Assembly: GCA_016206875.1 (NCBI GenBank)
Contig: JACQQR010000067.1
Coordinates: forward strand, 1 to 5,628
Reading direction: 5' to 3'
DNA from: Candidatus Omnitrophota bacterium
GTDB taxonomy: Bacteria > Omnitrophota > Omnitrophia > Omnitrophales > JACROU01
Length of the DNA: 5,628 nucleotides
A program made the translations under genes and the position numbers. Under the pieces are notes generated by a model, which saw only the letters and a list, made by a program, of their open reading frames with translations, had not been told where the DNA came from and did not search any database. Shown piece after piece: positions 1-5,578 of the stretch. Within the stretch, counting starts at the first letter, position 1. Each line of letters opens with the position of its first letter.

Positions 1-71
1 CACCAAAACCCCCCCAGGGTAATGCCTGAAATCAGTCCGGCAAATAAAATCAAAATGATCCATTTTCTCAT
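1..71 (-). CDS. N-terminal fragment of a membrane-anchored or exported protein (runs off the left edge)
   Basis: Only the first 23 complete codons are present. The ATG at 71-69 lies 12 bases after the stop of the preceding gene, and the gap contains a clear Shine-Dalgarno sequence (GAGGGG). The start reads MRKW, followed by a strongly hydrophobic stretch (IILILFAGLISGITLGG, residues 5-21). This is a typical uncleaved signal anchor or Sec signal: a short positive N-terminus, then a hydrophobic core. No globular part is visible, so no function can be assigned from sequence. Its place after an ECF sigma factor and a small membrane protein matches loci where the third gene encodes a periplasmic Spy/CpxP-like heavy-metal or envelope-stress sensor, but that is a context inference only. 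A run of seven G residues covers codons 19-21. Confidence 0.7.
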   Translation of the reverse strand, partial: MRKWIILILFAGLISGITLGGFW

Positions 72-83
72 TTATTTCCCCTC

Positions 84-428
84 TCAGTTTGAACCTGTTT
101 CAAGCTTTGTTATATACATTTCTGAAATGGATGGCGGCGGATTTAAAAATAGCGCGGCGTTTGAATGATCCCGCTGCGGTTGTGCCACAAGAGCCGCTAA
201 GGCGCCCACTGCCGAAGAAATCATAGCCGTAAAAACAAGAACACTCACCACTTGCGCCATGGTAGGAATCGGGATCAATGAGAAGATGGGGTCCAGTAAC
301 ACTTCCAGAAAAAAACGTTTGCGGCGTTTTTCAATCTTTCGCCAAAATCCGGCTTCAAATCCTGGGGAGGACTCGAGAGTTTCGGGTACGGCGTGAACAA
401 TATAGGCATCAACGGCTTCTTGTCGCAT
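84..428 (-). CDS. Small single-pass membrane protein, candidate anti-sigma factor
   Basis: This 114-residue protein is not a recognised family member by motif. A soluble N-terminal part (about residues 1-50) contains an amphipathic, charged stretch FWRKIEKRRKRFF (28-40). One transmembrane segment follows (about 57-82, MAQVVSVLVFTAM onward), then a short tail of about 32 residues. The basic residues before the membrane segment predict a cytoplasmic N-terminus and a periplasmic tail. The PETLESSPGFEAGFWRKIE style (15-33) resembles the juxtamembrane part of anti-sigma proteins encoded beside ECF sigma genes. The classical zinc anti-sigma HxxxCxxC motif is absent and the protein has no cysteine at all. 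The ATG at 428 is preceded by AAGAGGAC at good spacing. It lies 67 bases after the ECF sigma gene and 12 bases before the next membrane protein gene. The anti-sigma role is inferred from position and topology; it could instead be an unrelated small membrane protein. Confidence 0.6.
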   Translation of the reverse strand: MRQEAVDAYIVHAVPETLESSPGFEAGFWRKIEKRRKRFFLEVLLDPIFSLIPIPTMAQVVSVLVFTAMISSAVGALAALVAQPQRDHSNAALFLNPPPSISEMYITKLETGSN

Positions 429-476
429 ATTGCGTCCTCTTAATTGAAGAAACGGCTTACAGGAACAAAACCCCCT

Positions 477-498
477 TGAAAATTTTTAGAAATTTTCA
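477..498 (-). other. AT-rich perfect inverted repeat at the sigma gene stop codon
   Basis: A 9-base perfect stem (TGAAAATTT paired with AAATTTTCA) with a 4-base loop begins exactly at the TGA stop (498-496) of the sigma gene. On the transcript it is followed by AGGGGGUUUUGUUCC rather than a clean U-tract, and the stem is almost entirely A-U, so it is a poor intrinsic terminator. It could be a processing or attenuation site separating the sigma gene from the downstream membrane-protein pair, a protein-binding palindrome, or chance in an AT-rich stretch. The symmetry is visible directly; the function is unknown. Confidence 0.35.
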
Positions 499-1098
499 GA
501 GAGCGATCTTCCGAAGCGCCAACTTCCGCCTGAGCACTTCCTTGGCCCGGTGCAGCCGGCGTTCCACGGCCTTCTCGGAAATACCCAAAATAGTACCTAT
601 TTCCCGGTACGACAAGTTTTCGAATTGGAAAAGCAAGAGCGGAAAACGCAAGGGCTCGCCCAACCCGTCAATTTCCCGCCGCATAATTTCAACAATTTCG
701 GCTTCACATACCACATCGCTTCCCAACAAGGCCTTAGGGTCGCGTATGGAATCAATCATGCATTCCGCTTCCTCGCCGGTTTTCGGGTTCACACGGGGCT
801 GATGTAAGGAAAGCATCTGGAATTTTCTGCGGCGCGTGCTATCAATGGCGGCATTCACGGTTACCCGGTACAGCCAGGTGGAGAATTTGGCGTTCGCCTG
901 CGCGCTTAATTTTCCTTCATAAACTTTCACGAAAACGTCTTGAGCAATATCTTCAGAGGTTTCGCGGGACTTTGTAAAACGGTAGGCTAAATTAATGACG
1001 CGGCGCTTATGTTTCTCAAAAATTGTGTTAAAGGCTGCGTTGTCACCTTGCTTTATTTGTTCCACCAGCAGCCAATCCGGATCCAGCTCTGGGTTCAT
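496..1098 (-). CDS. ECF-type RNA polymerase sigma factor
   Basis: This 200-residue sigma-70 family protein has the two-domain ECF layout. Region 2 covers about residues 22-92. It includes the core-binding helix SEDIAQDVFVKVY (48-60) and the -10 recognition part FSTWLYRVTVNAAIDSTRR (72-90). A linker of about 40 residues (93-131) contains NPKTGEEAE. Region 4 (about 132-193) has the helix-turn-helix LSYREIGTILGISEKAVER (162-180) followed by RLHRAKEVLRRKL. There is no region 1.1 or 3, and no SnoaL-like or other C-terminal extension. The recognition helix reads SEKAVERRL where many ECF factors have GTVKSRL. It would direct RNA polymerase to a small stress or envelope regulon. Its ATG overlaps the nnrD stop (ATGA), with GGGGGAAAGG just upstream, so translation is probably coupled to nnrD. 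The next gene encodes a single-pass membrane protein, a likely inhibitor. No GGAAC-type self-regulated promoter was found immediately upstream; that space is nnrD coding sequence. Confidence 0.93.
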   Translation of the reverse strand: MNPELDPDWLLVEQIKQGDNAAFNTIFEKHKRRVINLAYRFTKSRETSEDIAQDVFVKVYEGKLSAQANAKFSTWLYRVTVNAAIDSTRRRKFQMLSLHQPRVNPKTGEEAECMIDSIRDPKALLGSDVVCEAEIVEIMRREIDGLGEPLRFPLLLFQFENLSYREIGTILGISEKAVERRLHRAKEVLRRKLALRKIAL

Positions 1099-1988
1099 CC
1101 TTTCCCCCGCAAAGAAATAAAAGCCTCCGGCAGATGATTGAGTAAATCTCCGGGCGTCATTGACACTTCGTCAAACTGCTTGGCGGCCAAATCTCCGCTC
1201 AAGCCGTGAATAAACACGCCAAATTTGGCTGCTTCAAATACCGGAACTCCTTGAGCGATGAAAGAGGCAATCATGCCTGTAAGAATATCGCCGCTTCCTC
1301 CTTTGGCCATTCCCGGATTTCCCGTTGGGTTGACAAACACCCGGCCTTCCGGACCGGCCACAACCGTGCCGGCGCCTTTAAGCACTAGGGTCGCGCCTGT
1401 TTCTCGGGCGCCTTCTACAGCAAGGCGCTTGCGCCCCTCTTCAGACTCCGAGGCTGGCCTCGCGAAAAGCCGGGCAAACTCGCCGGGATGAGGCGTCAAC
1501 ACCAGAGGCACTTTGACAGATTGTAGTTCATGACGGAAATTTTGAAAGGCATTCAGGCCGTCGGCATCCAGCACCACAGGAATTTTGGATGCGCTCACCA
1601 GGCGGCGAATCAGTGCTTGCGTATCCGGCTGCTGGGAAAGCCCCGGGCCGAGAGCAAAAACATTTTGGCCGGATAAATACGATTCAATTTGGGAAAAGCC
1701 GGAAGAAGCCAGAGAGCCTTCAGAATTTTGAGCCAAAGGCTTCACCATAACTTCGGGAATACGCTGGAGCACGAGCGCAGCGCACTCTTCCGGAGTGCCC
1801 AGAGAAATCAGGCCAGCTCCGGAGCGAAGCGCTCCCATGGCTGCCAAAAGCCCGGCTCCGCACAACCCCCGCGAGCCGGCTAAAATAAACACCCGCCCAA
1901 AATCTCCTTTGTGCGCCTGCTTTTCTCTCTTCGGAAAAACAGATTGCCATTCGCTGGTAATTGAGGCAATTTCTTTTTTTGCATTCAT
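1095..1988 (-). CDS. nnrD: ADP/ATP-dependent NAD(P)H-hydrate dehydratase (stand-alone YjeF C-terminal domain)
   Basis: This ribokinase-fold repair enzyme converts the S-hydrate of NAD(P)H (NAD(P)HX) back to NAD(P)H at the expense of a nucleotide. The protein is 297 residues from the ATG at 1988-1986. The family motifs appear in order: HKGDFGRVFILAGS (26-39), GPGL (114-117), DADGLNA (141-147), TPHPGE (165-170), LKGAGT (203-208) and NPGMAKGGSGDILTG (224-238). The last contains the GSGD whose aspartate (234) is the expected catalytic base. The protein is only the dehydratase half: the NnrE epimerase domain found at the N-terminus of many bacterial bifunctional versions is missing and must be encoded elsewhere if present. 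An in-frame TTG one codon upstream (1991) is also possible. I prefer ATG because it forms a TGATG junction with the pdxJ stop, although the AAAAGG upstream spaces acceptably to either. The 3' end overlaps the sigma gene by ATGA. Confidence 0.93.
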   Translation of the reverse strand: MNAKKEIASITSEWQSVFPKREKQAHKGDFGRVFILAGSRGLCGAGLLAAMGALRSGAGLISLGTPEECAALVLQRIPEVMVKPLAQNSEGSLASSGFSQIESYLSGQNVFALGPGLSQQPDTQALIRRLVSASKIPVVLDADGLNAFQNFRHELQSVKVPLVLTPHPGEFARLFARPASESEEGRKRLAVEGARETGATLVLKGAGTVVAGPEGRVFVNPTGNPGMAKGGSGDILTGMIASFIAQGVPVFEAAKFGVFIHGLSGDLAAKQFDEVSMTPGDLLNHLPEAFISLRGKG

Positions 1989-2701
1989 CAATTCAAAAGC
2001 CTTTTCATTTCCTGTACGGCTTGGCGCATCCCGACAAACAAGGCCCGGGAGACAATGCTGTGGCCGATATTCAACTCCACCATATGAGAAATATGGGCCA
2101 CCGGCTTTACGTTTTCATAATTTAACCCATGCCCGGCATTGACGCCCAACCCAAGCGAATGAGCTAGGCTTGCGGCCTCTTTTAATCGCTTGAGTTCCAG
2201 CTTTCGCTCGTGTCCGGAGCGGGCATGCGCATATTCGCCCGTATGAAGCTCAATCACTTGAGCGCCTGATTTTTTTGCCGCACGCACTTCGCGCTCCAGG
2301 GGCGCAATGAAAAGGCTGATTTCTATATTTCTCCTCGACAATCGCTCAACCGCCCGGGCCACCCGCGAAAATTCACGGGCTACGGCCAAGCCTCCTTCTG
2401 TGGTGAGTTCTTTGCGCTTTTCAGGGACGATGCACACTTTTGGAGGGGTGAGGCGGAAAGCAAAGGCTACAATTTCTTCGGCCAAAGACATTTCCAAATT
2501 TAAAGGCACGCGAATGGACTTGCGAAGCGCCGTCACATCTCGGTCCCGAATATGACGCCTGTCCTCACGCAAATGAACAGTGATTCCGTCCGCGCCGCCT
2601 CGTATGGCTTCCATGGCTGCCTGAAGCACATCCGGCTCAAAGCCGAGCCTCGCCTGCCGGACCGTGGCAACATGATCGATATTGACGCCAAGTTTGGGCA
2701 C
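1988..2701 (-). CDS. pdxJ: Pyridoxine 5'-phosphate synthase
   Basis: PdxJ is a cytoplasmic TIM-barrel enzyme. It condenses 1-deoxy-D-xylulose 5-phosphate with 3-amino-2-oxopropyl phosphate to form pyridoxine 5'-phosphate, the last ring-forming step of the DXP-dependent vitamin B6 pathway. The protein is 237 residues, close to the usual length of about 240. Signature segments are LGVNIDHVATVRQAR (4-18), HLREDRRHI (43-51), NLEM (68-71), the phosphate/substrate loop VPEKRKELTTEGG (92-104), ELHTGEYA (151-158), NAGHGLN (188-194) and ELNIGHSIVSRALF (209-222). The expected histidines at 10, 43 and 190 and glutamate 70 are all present. The start is GTG (2701-2699), supported by GGAGAG a few bases upstream and by the family's usual N-terminus. 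It follows the YbbR gene by 14 bases and overlaps nnrD. Its presence implies the DXP-dependent B6 route rather than PdxS/PdxT. Confidence 0.97.
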   Translation of the reverse strand: MPKLGVNIDHVATVRQARLGFEPDVLQAAMEAIRGGADGITVHLREDRRHIRDRDVTALRKSIRVPLNLEMSLAEEIVAFAFRLTPPKVCIVPEKRKELTTEGGLAVAREFSRVARAVERLSRRNIEISLFIAPLEREVRAAKKSGAQVIELHTGEYAHARSGHERKLELKRLKEAASLAHSLGLGVNAGHGLNYENVKPVAHISHMVELNIGHSIVSRALFVGMRQAVQEMKRLLN

Positions 2702-2706
2702 AAACT

Positions 2707-2712
2707 CTCTCC
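2707..2712 (-). promoter_or_regulatory. Ribosome binding site fixing the GTG start of pdxJ
   Basis: GGAGAG sits five bases upstream of the GTG at 2701 (seven from the GGAG core) in the short cdaR-pdxJ gap. No ATG lies nearby in frame, and the family's conserved LGVNIDH motif begins at codon 4 from this GTG, so this site supports the non-ATG start. Confidence 0.7.
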
Positions 2713-2715
2713 AAA

Positions 2716-3651
2716 TTATCGTTTAATTTCTTCGATAATCACATGAACCGTGGGCGAGTCTCCTTTTAACGAAATATTTGAAGGAGCATTCACTGTAAGC
2801 GGGAGATCATATCTTCCATTTTTTAGTCCCGTCACCTCCACATAGGCCAATATTTCTTCCGGTTTCATGGTTTCTAAAAGCCGCAACGGGCCTTTTAATT
2901 GAAGAGACACTTTGGCTGGATTTAAAAAAATGGAGAATGTTTTATCCGGAATTCCAATAACTTTGACGGGGATATTTTCAAAAGTTTTTGAGGAGAATTG
3001 CTCAATGAGAGGCACGTACACGTCCACCGAATCGGTGTTCACCGGTTTAATATCCGGGCCAAATTCGAGCTTCACTTTTCTGCGAAATGAGCGCAAGCGC
3101 CCGACTACATCAATCGGCTCTGTGTCAATCGTCTCAAATTTTTCCGACTGAACGCGGGGCATTTCTACTACAACCGCATTCGGATCCACCAGCACATCGG
3201 CTTGATTGATAGAAAAACCCACGGCGGGCTCGCCCTGAATCATCGGGTTAACTTTTAACTTTTTTTGCGTGACCTCATCGAGCCGCACATGAACGATTGG
3301 GGGGTAAATTTCCACAATGCGAATATCACCGGGCGGCAGGTGAAAATCGTCTTCACCGATTTTGAAACTATACTCTCCGGCCTTTACGCTTGGGGCGATT
3401 TTATGATGAGCGGTCACATCAAAGGAAGAAAGAATATGAATCAAGTTTCTAGGCGCCTGGAGCACGACGCGCAAAGTCTGGCGGGCGCCATGTACCACGG
3501 TCATTGCCGGAGCTACGGACTCGACCTCCAGCGGTACGCGGACGGTAATTTGGTCTTGCCCCTCCCCGGCCGCGTAAAACCAAACGATTACGGCCAGAAT
3601 CAAAGAAACAATTTTAAGCCCCAGGTTGTTTATTAGCTGGCTCGCCTTCAT
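2716..3651 (-). CDS. cdaR: YbbR-domain protein, CdaA regulator (CdaR-like)
   Basis: This 311-residue, membrane-anchored extracytoplasmic protein has a short N-terminus, one transmembrane helix (about 11-28, GLKIVSLILAVIVWFYAAG) and three tandem beta-rich YbbR domains. These lie at approximately 35-127 (ITVRVPLEV to HVRLDEV), 131-226 (KLKVNPMIQGEP to VDVYVPLI) and 232-308 (TFENIPVKVIGIP to VHVIIEE). The repeated pattern of a V-x-V-strand opening and a closing V-x-V strand supports the domain count. In Firmicutes, CdaR binds CdaA and modulates c-di-AMP synthesis from the outer face of the membrane; here that role is inferred from domain type and adjacency. Firmicute CdaR commonly carries four YbbR domains, so this is a shorter version. 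The ATG (3651-3649) lies inside the cdaA coding end and has a strong GGAGAGG eight bases upstream. The overlap with cdaA is 38 bases. Confidence 0.9.
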   Translation of the reverse strand: MKASQLINNLGLKIVSLILAVIVWFYAAGEGQDQITVRVPLEVESVAPAMTVVHGARQTLRVVLQAPRNLIHILSSFDVTAHHKIAPSVKAGEYSFKIGEDDFHLPPGDIRIVEIYPPIVHVRLDEVTQKKLKVNPMIQGEPAVGFSINQADVLVDPNAVVVEMPRVQSEKFETIDTEPIDVVGRLRSFRRKVKLEFGPDIKPVNTDSVDVYVPLIEQFSSKTFENIPVKVIGIPDKTFSIFLNPAKVSLQLKGPLRLLETMKPEEILAYVEVTGLKNGRYDLPLTVNAPSNISLKGDSPTVHVIIEEIKR

Positions 3652-4438
3652 TTTTGATACCTCTCCACAAACCTAAAAAGGAAAAACGCTCTTTTTCATT
3701 CGATTTAAACAGGCTTTTCAACACGCGCCGGAGCCCTTCGGCATCTAAATCGCGCGTGAGCTTTCCATAAACTGAAACGGAAATGCCTCCGGTTTCCTCG
3801 GAAACCACAATGGACACAGCGTCAGTCTCTTCGGTAAGCCCGATGGCCGCCCTGTGGCGCGTGCCCAGGGTTTTACTGATATTCACGTTCTGCGTCAGGG
3901 GAAAAAGAGATCCGCAAGAAGCGATTTTATCTTCTACAATGATGATGCCGCCGTCATGAAGCGGCGATTTGGGAAAGAAAATAGAAAGAATGAGTTCCGA
4001 GGATACTTTGGCATCAATCAATACTCCGCTTTCCACATAATTTTTAAGCCCCACTTCCCTTTCAATCGCAATCAAAGCGCCTATTTTCTTTTTGGACATC
4101 ACTTCGCAGGCCTTGACCACCTCATCCATAATGCCGCCTTCCTGGAAGAACGTGCGAAGCAGCGTATTTTGACCCATGCGCGCCAGCACACGCCTCAGTT
4201 CCGGCTGGAAAATAATCAAAAGCGCAATCACGCCGATGGCCAGCAGTTTTTCCATCACCCAGTTGATGGTTTCGAGGCCTATAAAGCGGACCAGATAAAA
4301 CATGAGCGCGAATAAAATCACGCCCATCATAACTTGAACGGCTCGCGTTCCCTGAATGAGGCGAAACAGGGCATAAAGCACCCACCAAATAATGAGGATT
4401 TCGAGAATGGGCTTCCAAAATGAAAAGATGTAGTCCAT
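3614..4438 (-). CDS. cdaA: Diadenylate cyclase CdaA (membrane c-di-AMP synthase)
   Basis: CdaA condenses two ATP molecules into the second messenger c-di-AMP, linked in studied bacteria to potassium/osmotic balance and cell-wall homeostasis. The 274 residues show the canonical layout. Three transmembrane helices lie at about 10-26, 35-51 and 61-78, followed by FQPELRR (77-83) and the cytoplasmic DAC domain (about 95-230). Catalytic and nucleotide-binding motifs are intact: LHDGG (160-164) and GTRHRAAIG (182-190), with VVSEETG (201-207) completing the DAC signature. A basic tail of about 40 residues ends the protein. The ATG shares a base with the ruvB stop (TAATG), and AAGGA lies nine bases upstream, so translation is probably coupled to ruvB. 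The gene overlaps cdaR, as expected for a functional CdaA-CdaR pair. The third frequent member, glmM, is missing here. Confidence 0.97.
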   Translation of the reverse strand: MDYIFSFWKPILEILIIWWVLYALFRLIQGTRAVQVMMGVILFALMFYLVRFIGLETINWVMEKLLAIGVIALLIIFQPELRRVLARMGQNTLLRTFFQEGGIMDEVVKACEVMSKKKIGALIAIEREVGLKNYVESGVLIDAKVSSELILSIFFPKSPLHDGGIIIVEDKIASCGSLFPLTQNVNISKTLGTRHRAAIGLTEETDAVSIVVSEETGGISVSVYGKLTRDLDAEGLRRVLKSLFKSNEKERFSFLGLWRGIKNEGEPANKQPGA

Positions 4439-5457
4439 TAAAACAAATCCTTCTGCTTTCCCGGGGGCTTTTTGCCCAAGTGTTGATAGGCAAGCGTGGT
4501 GGCCACACGCCCGGCCGGGGTGCGCTTGAGGAAACCTTTTTGAATTAAATAAGGCTCATAAATTTCTTCTATCGTATCCTGCTCTTCCCCGACGGCAACG
4601 GACAAATTATTCACTCCCACAGGCCCCCCTTCAAATTCTCTGATAATATAATTGAGAATTTTTTTGTCCATCACATCCAGACCGGCCTCGTCTACATCCA
4701 GCATCAGCAAACCCTTGTGCGCCACCTCACCGGTAACCACACCCTGGGCGCGTACTTGCGCATAATCACGCACGCGGCGCAGCAAGCGATTGGCCACGCG
4801 CGGTGTGCCGCGTGAACGGCGGGCTATCTCGCCGGCGCCTTTGCCGTCCACTTCGATTCCCAAAATACGGGCGGAGCGCAAAAGAATTTGATGCAAGTCT
4901 TCCGGCTCATAATAATTGAGGCGCTCGACAATGCCGAAACGGGCCCGCATAGGTGAAGTAAGCAGGCCGGTGCGCGTGGTGGCGCCTATTAAAGTGAATT
5001 TGGGTAAATTAATTTTTACCGAGCGCGCGCTGGGCCCTTTATCGATCACAATATCCATATAATAGTCTTCCATGGCGGGATATAAATATTCTTCCACCAC
5101 AGGACTTAGGCGGTGAATTTCATCGATAAAAAGCACATCGCCTTCTTCCAGATTGGTGAGTAAGCCCGCTAAATCGCCGGGGCGCGAAAGCACAGGGCCG
5201 GAAGAAGTTTTGATATTGGCGCCGAGTTCACGGGCAATAATATGGGCTAAAGTGGTTTTCCCCAGCCCCGGAGGGCCGAAAAAAAGCACGTGGTCGAGCG
5301 GTTCATGGCGTTTTTTTGCCGCTTCGATGAAGATGGCCAAATTCTCTTTCATTTTGGCCTGACCCACGAATTCCTGCAGCGCGGCCGGGCGCAGAGACAT
5401 CTCAAACTCGTAATCTTCTGTTTTCAAATCTTGTGAAAAAATTCTTTCCTCGTCCAC
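4438..5457 (-). CDS. ruvB: Holliday junction branch migration ATPase RuvB
   Basis: RuvB is the AAA+ hexameric motor that, with RuvA, drives branch migration of Holliday junctions during recombinational repair in the cytoplasm. At 339 residues it is full length. Visible features are the N-terminal SLRPAALQEFVGQ (21-33), Walker A GPPGLGKT (61-68), Walker B LFIDEIH (109-115), sensor 1 GATTRTG (158-164), the arginine-finger segment SPMRARFG (168-175) and sensor 2 GTPRVANRLLRRVRD (217-231). The winged-helix DNA-binding domain runs from about 260 to 335 and includes GGPVGVNNLS (277-286) and EPYLIQKGFLKRTPAGR (311-327). The start is GTG (5457-5455), fixed by AGGAG seven bases upstream. It is the first complete gene of the leftward cluster. 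ruvA and ruvC, commonly upstream, cannot be confirmed in the short remaining sequence. Confidence 0.98.
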   Translation of the reverse strand: MDEERIFSQDLKTEDYEFEMSLRPAALQEFVGQAKMKENLAIFIEAAKKRHEPLDHVLFFGPPGLGKTTLAHIIARELGANIKTSSGPVLSRPGDLAGLLTNLEEGDVLFIDEIHRLSPVVEEYLYPAMEDYYMDIVIDKGPSARSVKINLPKFTLIGATTRTGLLTSPMRARFGIVERLNYYEPEDLHQILLRSARILGIEVDGKGAGEIARRSRGTPRVANRLLRRVRDYAQVRAQGVVTGEVAHKGLLMLDVDEAGLDVMDKKILNYIIREFEGGPVGVNNLSVAVGEEQDTIEEIYEPYLIQKGFLKRTPAGRVATTLAYQHLGKKPPGKQKDLF

Positions 5458-5464
5458 GCGGGTT

Positions 5465-5469
5465 CTCCT
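5465..5469 (-). promoter_or_regulatory. Ribosome binding site fixing the GTG start of ruvB
   Basis: AGGAG lies seven bases before the GTG at 5457. The first in-frame ATG is only at codon 20, inside the conserved N-terminal region, so this site supports the GTG start. Confidence 0.7.
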
Positions 5470-5490
5470 ACTAGTACGCTGTTTCTTAAG

Positions 5491-5519
5491 TTCGTATAGG
5501 GTTTAGGCGTCTTTGGCAA
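5491..5519 (-). promoter_or_regulatory. Weak candidate sigma-70 promoter upstream of ruvB
   Basis: Reading leftward, TTGCCA (5519-5514, one mismatch to TTGACA) is followed after 15 bases by TATACG, or after 17 bases by TACGAA. Neither -10 is close to consensus at optimal spacing. The 82-base gap between the upstream gene's repeat and ruvB is the only space in the window large enough for a housekeeping promoter for the cluster. This is a candidate only. Confidence 0.2.
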
Positions 5520-5539
5520 CCCATCAACGTATCTTGCGG

Positions 5540-5578
5540 CCCCTCTCCCTTTCTAAGGGAGAGGGGAAGGGGTGAGGG
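5540..5578. repeat. GC-rich palindromic interspersed repeat (REP/MITE-like)
   Basis: A perfect 12-base inverted repeat (CCCCTCTCCCTT and AAGGGAGAGGGG, 5540-5551 and 5555-5566) has a 3-base loop and is followed by the purine-rich tail aaggggtgaggg (5567-5578). This strongly resembles the widely dispersed CCCTCTCCC/GGGAGAGGG...GGGGTGAGGG element seen in many bacterial genomes, whose translated form is often a PSP-rich C-terminal tail. No U-tract follows on either strand, so it is not a standard intrinsic terminator, although such a stable hairpin could still reduce read-through or protect transcript ends. Only one copy lies in the window; the family identity comes from remembered sequence resemblance. 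Confidence 0.7.

Noticed and set aside
462..466. GGAAC on the plus strand, like an ECF -35 element
   Set aside because: It points away from the genes it would need to drive, and no matching GTC-type -10 follows at proper spacing.
278..802. Plus-strand open frame of 174 codons spanning the small membrane protein and the 3' half of the sigma gene
   Set aside because: It is antisense to two supported genes, crosses their intergenic gap, and its translation has an arginine/serine-rich, domain-free composition typical of a shadow frame.
3265..3636. Plus-strand open frame of 123 codons opposite cdaR
   Set aside because: It is antisense to the first YbbR domain and membrane anchor, with no recognisable motif or ribosome binding site.
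3854..4315. Plus-strand open frame of 153 codons opposite cdaA
   Set aside because: It is fully antisense to the conserved transmembrane and DAC parts of cdaA. The histidine- and phenylalanine-rich translation is a mirror of cdaA codons.
4122..4508. Second minus-strand frame of 128 codons across the ruvB-cdaA junction
   Set aside because: It is out of frame with both genes, whose motifs are intact; it is a shadow with no supporting features.
5540..5566. Palindrome considered as an intrinsic terminator for the gene entering from the right
   Set aside because: The stem is strong, but it is followed leftward by CCGCAAGATA with no U-tract, and it contains the stop codon; an interspersed repeat explains it better.
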